From: Bifidobacterium choerinum
Lineage (GTDB): Bacteria > Actinomycetota > Actinomycetes > Actinomycetales > Bifidobacteriaceae
Direction of reading: 5' to 3'
DNA: 64,000 nt
NCBI RefSeq assembly: GCF_000741135.1
Contig: NZ_JGYU01000005.1
Coordinates: forward strand, 15,946-79,945
The notes below the pieces were generated by a model. It worked only from the letters and a program-made list of their open reading frames with translations, was not told where the DNA came from and made no database searches. Of the stretch, positions 46,036 to 54,350 are shown piece after piece. The position numbers and the translations under genes were made by a program. Numbering within the stretch: the stretch's first letter is position 1; each line of letters begins with the position of its first letter.

Positions 46036-48642
46036 CTACGCGCGCAGCTGCGCGCCGAGCGTCGCCGCGCGTTCGACGATCCTCGCGCGGATCGCCTCGC
46101 TGTCCTCGCTCGTGAGCGTGCGGTCAGGCGCGCGGAAGGTCACCGCGTATGCGAGCGACTTCTTGCCTTCGCCGAGCTGGTCGCCTTCGTAGACGTCGAA
46201 CAGCTCGATCGATTCGAGCACGTCGCCGGCGGCCTGGCGGATCGCCTCCTCGAGTTCATGCGCGGTCAGCGAATCCGGCATCGTGAACGCGAGGTCCTGC
46301 TTGACCGGCGGGAACGTCGAGATCGGCTTGGCTTGCACCGGCTTGTCGCTCAGCGTCGCGAACAGCGCGGTCAGGTCGATCTCGAAGGCGGCCGTGTGGT
46401 GCGGGAAGCCGAGCTCGTCGTCGACCTTCGGATGCAGTTCGCCGACGAATCCGACGGTTTCGCCGGCCGCGACGATGCGTGCGGCGCGTCCCGGATGCCA
46501 CTGCGCGGGTACGTCCTCGGCCTTCGGCTGGTCGAGCACGATGTCGGCGCCGAGGCGCTTGGCGACGCGGCGCGCCGCCTCGACGGCGTCGCTCCAGTCG
46601 ACGGCGCGCTTGTCGCCGAGCCATCCGTCGTCCTCGGCGAGGCCGGTCATGATTGCGGCCACGTGCAGCGGCTGCTCGGGCAGTCCGGCGTCGAGCGCGG
46701 CGAGCTGCTCGTCGGTCGGCTTGACGGCGCCCGGCAGCGCCGGGATCGCCGGCGCGTTCGGGTCGGCGAGGTAGACGTGGCCGATCTCATAGCAGCTGAC
46801 GTTCTCGATGCCGCGGCGCAGGTTGCGGCGCACCGTCTGCGCGAGCGTGAGCAGCAGCTCGCGGCGCAGGAACGGGCGGTCGTCGGCGAGCGGGTTGACG
46901 ATCTGCACGCTCACCGGCTCGACCTTGTCGGCGTCGATCATGAACGCCTTGTAGTCGGCGGGTCCGACGAACGGGTAGCTGAGCGTTTCGACGAGACCGT
47001 ATTCGGCGAGTTCGTTGGCGACCTGGCGCTTGTGCTTCTGGTCGGTGGTCAGTCCGACGTGGCCTTCGACCGGCGCGTGCGGCACGCGCGTCGGGATGCG
47101 GTCGTAGCCGTAGATGCGCGCGATCTCCTCGACGAGGTCGCACGCCTCGGTCAGGTCGGGGCGCCACGACGGCGGCGTCACCGTGAATTCGCCGTTGCCG
47201 CCGCCGCCGACGACGCAGCCGATGTCGGTGAGGATGCCGTTGATCTCGTTGAGGTCCAGATCGAGGCCCGCCAGACGCTTCACCTCGCTCGCCTTGAAGA
47301 CGATCGGCGTGCGGCGCTTCGTCGTGTCGACGTCCTCCGGCGTCAGCGACGGCGTCGCCTCGCCGTACTTCTCCAGCAGCTCGCTCGCCATCTGCGCGGC
47401 CGCCGGCTGCAGCTTGTCGTCGACGCCGCGCTCGAAGCGGCGCGAGGCCTCCGACGGGATCTTGTGGCGGCGCGCCGAACGCGCGATCGTGATCGGGTCG
47501 AAGTGCGCGGCCTCGAGCAGGATGTTCGTCGTCTCGTCGGTCACCTCGCCGTACATGCCGCCCATGACGCCGGCGATGCCGAGGATGCGCGAGCCCTGCT
47601 GCCCGTTGGGGGAATCGGTGATGAGCAGATCCTCGGGGTCGAGGTCGTGCTCCTTGCCGTCGAGCGTCGTCAGCTTCTCGCCGGCCTTCGCGCGGCGCAC
47701 GACGATCGGTCCCTCGATCTTGTCGAGGTCGTAGGCGTGCATCGGCTGTCCCAGATCGAGCATGACGTAGTTCGTGACGTCCACCGGCAGCGACAGCGAG
47801 CGCATGCCGGCTCGCGTGAGCCTGCGGCGCATCCAGTTCGGCGTCGTGCTGCCCGGCTGGTAGCCGTGCACGGCGCGCGCGTAGTAGCGGTCGCAGCCGA
47901 CGACGCCGTGGATCGGGTTGTCATCGTCGATGATGACGTCGACGTCGCGCTTCGCGTCCCCGGTGTTCTCGACGTGCGGGACGCGTTCGTTGAGCGCGAC
48001 GACCGGGTCGGTGAACTTCGCGCCGGTCGAGTTGTGGAACTCGCGCGCGATGCCGCGGTAGGAGAACGCGTAGCCACGGTCGGGCGTCACGTTGATCTCG
48101 AGGATCGGCTGGTCGAGGTGCAGCAGGTGCATCGCGTCGTCGCCCGGCTTGAGCGAGTCGTATTCCTCGGGCGTGAAGCCGTAGTCGCGCAGCAGGATGA
48201 TGCCGTCGTGGCTGTCGCCGAGGCCGAGCTCGCGCTCCGACGCGCACATGCCGTCGGAGATGTGGCCGTAGGTCTTGCGCGGCTCGATCCGGAAGTCGCC
48301 GGGCAGCACGGCGCCGGGCAATGTGACGACGACCTTCTCGCCGGCCTTCATGTTCGGCGCGCCGCACACGATGCCGCGCGGCACCTTGTTGCCGTTCTCG
48401 TCGACGTCGTTGTACTCGTCGCCGACGTCGACGTGGCACCAGTTGATCGTCTTGCCGTTCTTCTGCGGCTCGGGCGTCGCGTCGACGACGTAGCCGATGA
48501 CGATCGGGCCGGTCAGCTGCGAGGTGTGGATCTCCTCCTCCTCGAGTCCGACGCGGACCAGGTCCTTCGCGAGCTGCTCGTAGGTCAGGCCCTGCGGGAC
48601 CTCGACGTCGTCGCGCAGCCAGTCAATATCTACCATTGGCAT
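46036..48642 (-). CDS. pheT: Phenylalanyl-tRNA synthetase beta subunit
   Basis: An 868-residue subunit of the alpha2-beta2 class II enzyme. From the N-terminus: an EMAP-II/tRNA-binding domain (GPIVIGYVVDATPEPQKNG, RGIVCGAPNMKAGEKVVV); the B3/B4 editing domain (YRGIAREFHNSTG and on); B5 (VFKASEVKRLAGLDLDLNEI); the catalytic-like core (DLVEEIARIYGYDRIPTRVP); and the anticodon-binding B8 domain at the C-terminus (STFPPVKQDLAFTMPDSLTA). The start is six bases past the pheS stop. It is last in an RNA methyltransferase-pheS-pheT operon. Confidence 0.97.
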   Translation of the reverse strand: MPMVDIDWLRDDVEVPQGLTYEQLAKDLVRVGLEEEEIHTSQLTGPIVIGYVVDATPEPQKNGKTINWCHVDVGDEYNDVDENGNKVPRGIVCGAPNMKAGEKVVVTLPGAVLPGDFRIEPRKTYGHISDGMCASERELGLGDSHDGIILLRDYGFTPEEYDSLKPGDDAMHLLHLDQPILEINVTPDRGYAFSYRGIAREFHNSTGAKFTDPVVALNERVPHVENTGDAKRDVDVIIDDDNPIHGVVGCDRYYARAVHGYQPGSTTPNWMRRRLTRAGMRSLSLPVDVTNYVMLDLGQPMHAYDLDKIEGPIVVRRAKAGEKLTTLDGKEHDLDPEDLLITDSPNGQQGSRILGIAGVMGGMYGEVTDETTNILLEAAHFDPITIARSARRHKIPSEASRRFERGVDDKLQPAAAQMASELLEKYGEATPSLTPEDVDTTKRRTPIVFKASEVKRLAGLDLDLNEINGILTDIGCVVGGGGNGEFTVTPPSWRPDLTEACDLVEEIARIYGYDRIPTRVPHAPVEGHVGLTTDQKHKRQVANELAEYGLVETLSYPFVGPADYKAFMIDADKVEPVSVQIVNPLADDRPFLRRELLLTLAQTVRRNLRRGIENVSCYEIGHVYLADPNAPAIPALPGAVKPTDEQLAALDAGLPEQPLHVAAIMTGLAEDDGWLGDKRAVDWSDAVEAARRVAKRLGADIVLDQPKAEDVPAQWHPGRAARIVAAGETVGFVGELHPKVDDELGFPHHTAAFEIDLTALFATLSDKPVQAKPISTFPPVKQDLAFTMPDSLTAHELEEAIRQAAGDVLESIELFDVYEGDQLGEGKKSLAYAVTFRAPDRTLTSEDSEAIRARIVERAATLGAQLRA

Positions 48643-48648
48643 TGGGTA

Positions 48649-49716
48649 TCACTCCCCCATCACAAACTGTTCGCTGAAGCGCACGTCGCCTTCGACGAGG
48701 TCGTGCATGTCGTTGATGTCGTGGCGCAGCAGCAGCGTGCGCTCGACGCCGACGCCGAACGCGAATCCGGTGTAGTCGTCCGGGTCGATGCCCGCCGAGC
48801 GCAGCACGTTCGGGTTGACCATGCCGCAGCCACCCCATTCGATCCAGCCGGGGCCGCCCTTCTTGTCGGGGAACCACAGGTCGATCTCGGCGCTCGGCTC
48901 GGTGAACGGGAAGTAGCTCGGGCGCAGGCGGCTCTTCGCCTCCGGGCCGAACATCGCCACGGCGAGCTTGTCGAGCACACCCTTGAGATCGGCCATCATC
49001 AGGTCCTTGTCGACGGCGAGCGCCTCGACCTGATGGAAGACCGGCGTGTGCGTCGCGTCGAGCTCGTCGGTGCGGAACACGCGTCCCGGGCAGGCGATGT
49101 ACAGCGGGACGCCGTGGTTGATCAGGCCGCGGACCTGGTCGGAGGAGGTCTGCGTGCGCAGCACCATGTTCGATCCGACGAAGCCGGCGGCGTCCTTCGC
49201 CTGATTGCCCTTGACGTAGAAGGTGTCCTGCATCTGGCGCGCCGGATGGTCGGGGCCGAAGTTGAGCGCGTCGAAGTCGAACCATTCGGTCTCGACCTCC
49301 GGGCCGTCGGAGATCTGCCAGCCCATGCCCACAAAGAAGTCCTCGATGTCCTCCATGAGCTTGGGCAGCGGATGGCGCGCGCCGAGCGGCCTGCGGCGCA
49401 CCGGCAGCGTCATGTCGACAGTCTCGGAGGCGAGTTCCGCAGCCTCCTCGGCGGCCTTGACGGTGGTCTCCTTCGTGCCGTACGCGCGGCCGAAGTCGGC
49501 GCGCAGCTTGCCCATGAGCTTGCCGGCTTCCTTCTTCTGGTCCTTGTCGAGCGAGCCGATCGCCTTGCTGGCGAGCGTCATCGCCGACTGCGCGCCGGCG
49601 TACTTGCTGCGGATGGCCTTGAGCTCCTCCATGCTGGAGGCTTGTTCGATTGCGGCGATGCCTTCGGCGACGGCTTGCTGCACCGCATCGGCATCGAATT
49701 GCGTGTTCCCTGCCAC
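48649..49716 (-). CDS. pheS: Phenylalanyl-tRNA synthetase alpha subunit
   Basis: A 355-residue catalytic subunit charging tRNA-Phe. An N-terminal coiled-coil arm (EGIAAIEQASSMEELKAIRS) precedes the class II core: GFVGSNMVLRTQTSSDQVRG, the FTEPSAEIDLWF motif near residue 255, and motif 3 GFAFGVGVERTLLLRHDIND near 320. The start is GTG at 49716 with AAAGG in front. The gene pairs with pheT and lies 65 bases after the upstream methyltransferase gene. Confidence 0.97.
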   Translation of the reverse strand: MAGNTQFDADAVQQAVAEGIAAIEQASSMEELKAIRSKYAGAQSAMTLASKAIGSLDKDQKKEAGKLMGKLRADFGRAYGTKETTVKAAEEAAELASETVDMTLPVRRRPLGARHPLPKLMEDIEDFFVGMGWQISDGPEVETEWFDFDALNFGPDHPARQMQDTFYVKGNQAKDAAGFVGSNMVLRTQTSSDQVRGLINHGVPLYIACPGRVFRTDELDATHTPVFHQVEALAVDKDLMMADLKGVLDKLAVAMFGPEAKSRLRPSYFPFTEPSAEIDLWFPDKKGGPGWIEWGGCGMVNPNVLRSAGIDPDDYTGFAFGVGVERTLLLRHDINDMHDLVEGDVRFSEQFVMGE

Positions 49717-49781
49717 GAGTTACCTTTCATCAACAGGCGTCTTCTGGCGCGAAATCGCGTCATTCCAACGTTTTATCGACT

Positions 49782-50651
49782 TCACATTCTTTCAATACGA
49801 CTCGACATAGCCAGCGTCATCAGCATGACCGCCGCGCTCGTGCCGAGATTGAGCGACTCCGCCTTCCCGTAGATCGGAATCGAGCACACGACGTCGGCGC
49901 GCGCCAGCAGCGCGTCGTCGAGTCCGCGCGCCTCATTGCCGAAGAGCACGGCCTTCGCGCCATCAAGCACATCCCCCTGGCGCACGAGGTCCGGAAGGCT
50001 TACGGGCGGCATCTGCTCGGTGCCGTACACGTCGGCGGCGACGACGCTCGCCTTACGGGCGGCGCACGTCGCGAAGAACATGTCCTCATCCATGCGCACG
50101 ACCGGCAGATGGAACAGCGATCCGGTCGTCGCGCGGATGACCTTCGGGTTGAACACGTCGACGCAGTCGCCGACGAAGACGACGGCGTCGCATCCGGCGG
50201 CGTCGGCGCTGCGGATGACGGTGCCCGCGTTGCCCGGGTCGCGCACCTGCCAGAACGCAGCGATGAACGGCCGTGGCGTTTCGGGCAGCGCCGACAGCCG
50301 TTCGCGGCACAGTTCGAGGTCGCCGACGGCGAAGACGCCCTGCGCGTCCCGGCTCACATGGTCGACCACGCTACGGGTGACCTTGTGCACGTAGACGCCC
50401 TCGCCCATCGCGAGTCCGGCGAGTGACGCGACGGTCGCGTTCGCGAACGCCGCGTCCGTGGCGTCGCCGTCGGCCGCGACGTACAGGTCTCGCACGACGT
50501 CCGGCTGCCAGGTGAGCGCCTCGCGCACCGCCTGCGGCCCCTCGATGATGAACCGTCCGCTGTGCTCCCTGTGCTTACGGGATGCAAGCTCGACGAGCCT
50601 GCGCACGCGTTCGGACTTCGTGTTCGTGATTACATGGTTGTCGATCGGCAT
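49782..50651 (-). CDS. TrmH/SpoU-family RNA 2'-O-methyltransferase
   Basis: A 289-residue SPOUT-class methyltransferase. An N-terminal substrate-binding region has FIIEGPQAVREAL; the knotted SAM domain has the three SpoU motifs: AAFWQVRDPGNAGTVIRSAD (~110), AVLFGNEARGLDDALL (~225), and IPIYGKAESLNLGTSAAVML at the end. It modifies rRNA or tRNA; the site is unknown. Position upstream of pheS is typical in bifidobacteria. Three TTACGGG copies fall in the coding DNA (~49998, ~50052, ~50576). I start at MPIDNHV (50651); the longer frame enters repeat DNA. Confidence 0.9.
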   Translation of the reverse strand: MPIDNHVITNTKSERVRRLVELASRKHREHSGRFIIEGPQAVREALTWQPDVVRDLYVAADGDATDAAFANATVASLAGLAMGEGVYVHKVTRSVVDHVSRDAQGVFAVGDLELCRERLSALPETPRPFIAAFWQVRDPGNAGTVIRSADAAGCDAVVFVGDCVDVFNPKVIRATTGSLFHLPVVRMDEDMFFATCAARKASVVAADVYGTEQMPPVSLPDLVRQGDVLDGAKAVLFGNEARGLDDALLARADVVCSIPIYGKAESLNLGTSAAVMLMTLAMSSRIERM

Positions 50652-51311
50652 ACCCGCCACACTACCGTGATACCCAGTCCTGCCCGTAAGCCCGCTGCCG
50701 CATCGACGACGCCCGGATGCGCGACGGCCGACACCTCCCACAGGTGGTGTTCCTCTTACGGGTGGTGCGCCTTCTTACGGGTGGCGCGCCTTCTCTTATG
50801 AACGGTGCTTGTCTTACAGGGAGCGGACTCCTCCCACAGGCGGTGCTCTTCTTTACGGGCAGCATCCCTTACGTCTTATGGGCAGCACCCCTTACGGGCA
50901 GCATGCCGCCGATAACGCATCGGCGACGCATGATGCCGAAGCGATCGCGCTGCCACCGATGACGAAGGCACCGCCGGTAACGAGAATGCCACCAATCGCA
51001 CGGTTGCTGCCGGTAACGAGATGACGGCGGGTCGATTGGCGCCCACATGCCACCGGTAACGAGACGGCGGCGGCGACCACGGGTGGTGAACAGCCGACGG
51101 CGCATACGGCGGCGGCGCATGCGCCGCCGCCGTGCAGTGCGCGGACGCGGCTGTCAGGGAAAGCACAGTCGGTTTCCAGAAAACCGTTGGCAACGATTCG
51201 GCATCGTTCCAGCGTTTCCTCCGACGTCATCCAACTCGGGACTTTACGCTGACGGCATACGACAACCGTTCGTGCACAGCCAACAGATCAACGGAACACC
51301 GAAGGACGGCC
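50652..51311. repeat. Repeat cluster between methyltransferase and ABC exporter genes
   Basis: A 660-base gap between divergent genes. Apart from one minus copy at ~50685, plus-orientation copies run ~50756-50895, followed by minus-orientation GCCGGTAACG copies (~50973, ~51010, ~51052). The right part (51100-51300) looks like the exporter leader, with no repeat. Confidence 0.8.
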
Positions 51312-53087
51312 ATGTTCATCATCGGGAACGCGCTGAAGAACATCACCAGAAACAAGGGGCGCAGCGCGCTCATGATCATCATCGTCGCGATCGTCACCGC
51401 AGCGGCTACGATCGGGCTCGCCATCGTACAGGCGGCGCAGCGCGCACGGACCGACGCACTCGCGAATACGACGATCTCGGCGCAGATCACGCTCGACCGT
51501 CGCGCACTGATGGATGAAGCGCGATCCAGCTCCGACGGCGCCGACGGCAAACCGGACATGGACGCGATGCGCGCGTCGGTCGCCGACAAGACACTGACGC
51601 TCGCCGACTACGAGCGATACGCGAAGGCGTCGTACGGCGTCAAGTCGTCGTACTACATCGAAACGGCGGCCGTCGCCGTCGCAAACGATGGCATCGATGC
51701 GGTCGACTCGAATGGCGGAACCGTCAAGGAGGAGACGGGCTCGAAGCAGTCGGAGCAGTCAAACGGCACGAATGACGGCGCACAGTCGGGCGGCGGCGTC
51801 GACGGACAGCGCAATCCGCCGCAGATGCCCGACGGAGTCACGGGCATGGACGCAGGGGGCGATGCCGGAGCACAGATGACGGTCGGCGATTTCTCGCTCA
51901 TCGGCTTCTCCAGCGACGAGGCCGTCGCGAACGCGCCGAACGGCGCCTTCACGATGGACGACGGCCATGTCTTCGGATACGACACCGGCGACGACAACGA
52001 TGTCATCATCTCCGAGACGCTCGCCGCGGCGAACGACGTCAAGGTCGGCGACACGATCACCGTCGCGAACGTCGCCGACGAGGACACGACGTACACGTTC
52101 AAGGTCATGGGCATCTACAGCGACGCGAGCGACTCGTCGACGCCGATGGGCGGCCCGATGACGTCGACGACGAACGATCCGGCAAACGCGATCTACACCT
52201 CCGTGTCCACGCTCGACAAGCTCGGCCTTACCGCCGATAAGACGATCGATGTGACCGACGCGCATGGCGACACGCGCGAGACGCGTGCGGCGACGCTCAG
52301 CTACACCTACGTGTTCGACGGCAAGGACGGATACGACGAATTCGTCCGCAGCGTGAAGAAGGCGGGGCTCGGCGACGAGTACACGGTCGTCTCTCAGGAC
52401 GTGCAGCGATACGAATCGAGCCTGCTGCCGATAGAGAACGTCGCGAAGTTCGCGAAGACGCTGCTCATCGTGGTATTGGCGGTCGGCGCCGTCGTACTCG
52501 TCGTGCTGACGATATTCAACATCCGCGAACGCAAGTACGAGATCGGCGTGCTCACGGCGATCGGAGTGAACAAGATCAAGGTCGCGACGCAGTATGCGGT
52601 CGAACTGCTCGCCGTGACGCTCATCGGACTCGCCGTGGGCGTGGGCGCCGGCGCTGCCGCGTCGATGCCGGTGTCGAACGCGTTGCTCTCCTCTCAGGTC
52701 GAGGCCCAAAGCGCCCAGATCGCCCAGCAGCGCGACCAGTTCGGCCGCGACATGCAGTCCGGTCCTGGCCAACGTCCGGATGCCGACGACGCTACGGGCG
52801 GCACATCCGGCGGCACCAATCCCGACGACGCGTCGAACGACGCTACGGGCGGCAATGGCGGAGATGCCACGGACGGCGCTATGGGCAATGGGCGGCAGCC
52901 GGACAGCATGCGCGACGGTTTCGGCAACGCCTCGCAGGTGATCGCGAAAATCAACGCGACCGTCGATTGGGCCACGCTCGGATGGATGCTGCTCATCGGT
53001 CTGGGGCTGACGTTACTGGCGGCACTCGTGGCCGCGGTGTTCGTCATGCGCTACGAACCGTTGCAGATCCTGGCCGACCGCTCATGA
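51312..53087 (+). CDS. MacB/FtsX-like ABC transporter permease
   Basis: A 591-residue permease of type VII ABC systems. One helix lies at the N-terminus (GRSALMIIIVAIVTAAATIG), then a large extracellular domain (~residues 40-370), then three helices at the C-terminus (TLLIVVLAVGAVVLVVLTIF; YAVELLAVTLIGLAVGVGAG; TLGWMLLIGLGLTLLAALVA). This is the MacB/FtsX topology. Between helices 3 and 4 a ~90-residue Asp/Gly/Asn-rich loop contains two repeat copies encoding DATGG (~52790, ~52848). The start at 51312 has GAAGGA upstream; the preceding in-frame codons are not conserved. Exported substrate unknown. Confidence 0.88.
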   Translation: MFIIGNALKNITRNKGRSALMIIIVAIVTAAATIGLAIVQAAQRARTDALANTTISAQITLDRRALMDEARSSSDGADGKPDMDAMRASVADKTLTLADYERYAKASYGVKSSYYIETAAVAVANDGIDAVDSNGGTVKEETGSKQSEQSNGTNDGAQSGGGVDGQRNPPQMPDGVTGMDAGGDAGAQMTVGDFSLIGFSSDEAVANAPNGAFTMDDGHVFGYDTGDDNDVIISETLAAANDVKVGDTITVANVADEDTTYTFKVMGIYSDASDSSTPMGGPMTSTTNDPANAIYTSVSTLDKLGLTADKTIDVTDAHGDTRETRAATLSYTYVFDGKDGYDEFVRSVKKAGLGDEYTVVSQDVQRYESSLLPIENVAKFAKTLLIVVLAVGAVVLVVLTIFNIRERKYEIGVLTAIGVNKIKVATQYAVELLAVTLIGLAVGVGAGAAASMPVSNALLSSQVEAQSAQIAQQRDQFGRDMQSGPGQRPDADDATGGTSGGTNPDDASNDATGGNGGDATDGAMGNGRQPDSMRDGFGNASQVIAKINATVDWATLGWMLLIGLGLTLLAALVAAVFVMRYEPLQILADRS

Positions 53088-53438
53088 TCGCACCAATTCT
53101 GACCTCAATTCGGCACCGACCATAGTTCGGTTCATCCGACATCCGTCGCCCCGGCGGCGGCCGTCGTTATCGGTGGCGCACTCCGGCTATGCCGCCGATA
53201 ACGATTCCGATACGTCGCAGGACACGATTGCGGATGCGCCGCCGACGGCACGCGGCACATCCGTGCCACCGGTAGCGCCTCACATTATTTACCGGCGGCA
53301 CATCTCCTAGCGGCGGTGCGTCCCTTACCGGCGGCACATGCCGCCGAGTGCCGCCAATAACGCGCCGCATCCGGACGCCGACGATCTCATCTCTCACATC
53401 CCACATCGCACATTTCGCACATTCCAAAGGAGCACATC
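53088..53438. repeat. Repeat cluster between exporter permease and ATPase genes
   Basis: A 351-base gap with TTATCGG/TTACCGG variants. A 13-bp hairpin with one wobble pair is formed by CGTTATCGGTGGC and GCCGCCGATAACG (53166-53204). GGAG precedes the ATPase gene. Confidence 0.8.
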
Positions 53439-54152
53439 ATGACGAAGCCCTCAGCGTCGCGAACGGACGCAAACAACAATGACGATGCCACCCATACGCC
53501 GATACTCGTCCTGGACGACGTCAGCTACGCCTACGCAAAGGGCGGCAGGCGCGTCGTCGACCATGTCAGCACGTCATTCCACCGCGGCGAGGTGACGTCG
53601 ATCGTCGGACCGTCGGGAGCCGGCAAGACGACGCTGCTGTCGCTGATCAGCGGCCTGACCACGCCGACCGAAGGCGCCGTGCTCTTCGACGGCACGGATC
53701 TCGCGACGATGGACCGCTACCGGTACCGCAGCCGCGACATCGGCGTCATCTTCCAAAGCTTCAACCTGCTGCCGCAGCTCACCGTGCTGGAGAACATCAT
53801 GCTGACGATGGATGCATCCGGTAAGCGCTTCGACCGGCCGAAGAAGGACATCGCGCTCGAACTGCTCGGGCGCGTGCATCTGCCCGAACGGTATGCGAAC
53901 GAACGCATCCTGCATCTGTCGGGCGGCGAGCAGCAGCGTGTGGCGATCGCCCGCGCGCTGAGCGACGACCCGCGCGTCATCATCGCCGACGAGCCCACCG
54001 GCAACCTCGACGGTGCGACGCAGTCGGACATCATGAAGATCTTCACCGACCTGGCGCACAGGGACGGCCGCTGCGTCATCATCGTCACGCATAGCCCGCA
54101 GATCGCCGCGCAATCGGATACGGTGTTCGAGCTGAAACCGCAGCCGCGCTGA
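53439..54152 (+). CDS. MacB/LolD-type ABC transporter ATPase
   Basis: A 237-residue ATPase. Walker A is VGPSGAGKTTLLSLISG near residue 60, the Q-loop FQSFNLLPQLTVLENI, the signature LSGGEQQRVAIARAL near 165, Walker B VIIADEPTGNLDG and switch histidine IIVTHS. The subfamily is that of MacB, LolD and FtsE. AAAGGAG precedes the ATG. It partners with the permease encoded upstream despite 351 bases of repeats between the genes. Confidence 0.93.
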   Translation: MTKPSASRTDANNNDDATHTPILVLDDVSYAYAKGGRRVVDHVSTSFHRGEVTSIVGPSGAGKTTLLSLISGLTTPTEGAVLFDGTDLATMDRYRYRSRDIGVIFQSFNLLPQLTVLENIMLTMDASGKRFDRPKKDIALELLGRVHLPERYANERILHLSGGEQQRVAIARALSDDPRVIIADEPTGNLDGATQSDIMKIFTDLAHRDGRCVIIVTHSPQIAAQSDTVFELKPQPR

Positions 54153-54350
54153 ACGATTCGTCAAGGCGCGCTTACCGCTACCGGCAGCAGCATCGTCACC
54201 GCCTACCAGCGGCGCGCATCCATTGCCGCTGCCGGTAAGCGATCCGCGTCCTCGTCGCTTACCGGCGGCAGACCGGACCAGCCACTACCGGTAGCGCCGG
54301 GGTACGCCGGAACGACGATTGCGCTCGACGAATTGATCCCCGGCGATCGT
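54153..54350. repeat. Repeat gap between convergent ABC genes
   Basis: A 198-base gap with TACCGG variants. CGCTTACCG (54169-54177) and CGGTAAGCG (54233-54241) with adjoining CGGCAGC/GCTGCCG can form one long stem-loop, plausibly a bidirectional terminator for the two convergent genes. Confidence 0.65.

Noticed and set aside
46258-49872. Plus-strand open frame of 1204 codons antisense to pheS-pheT
   Set aside because: Shadow of two clear synthetase genes; no domain recognisable.
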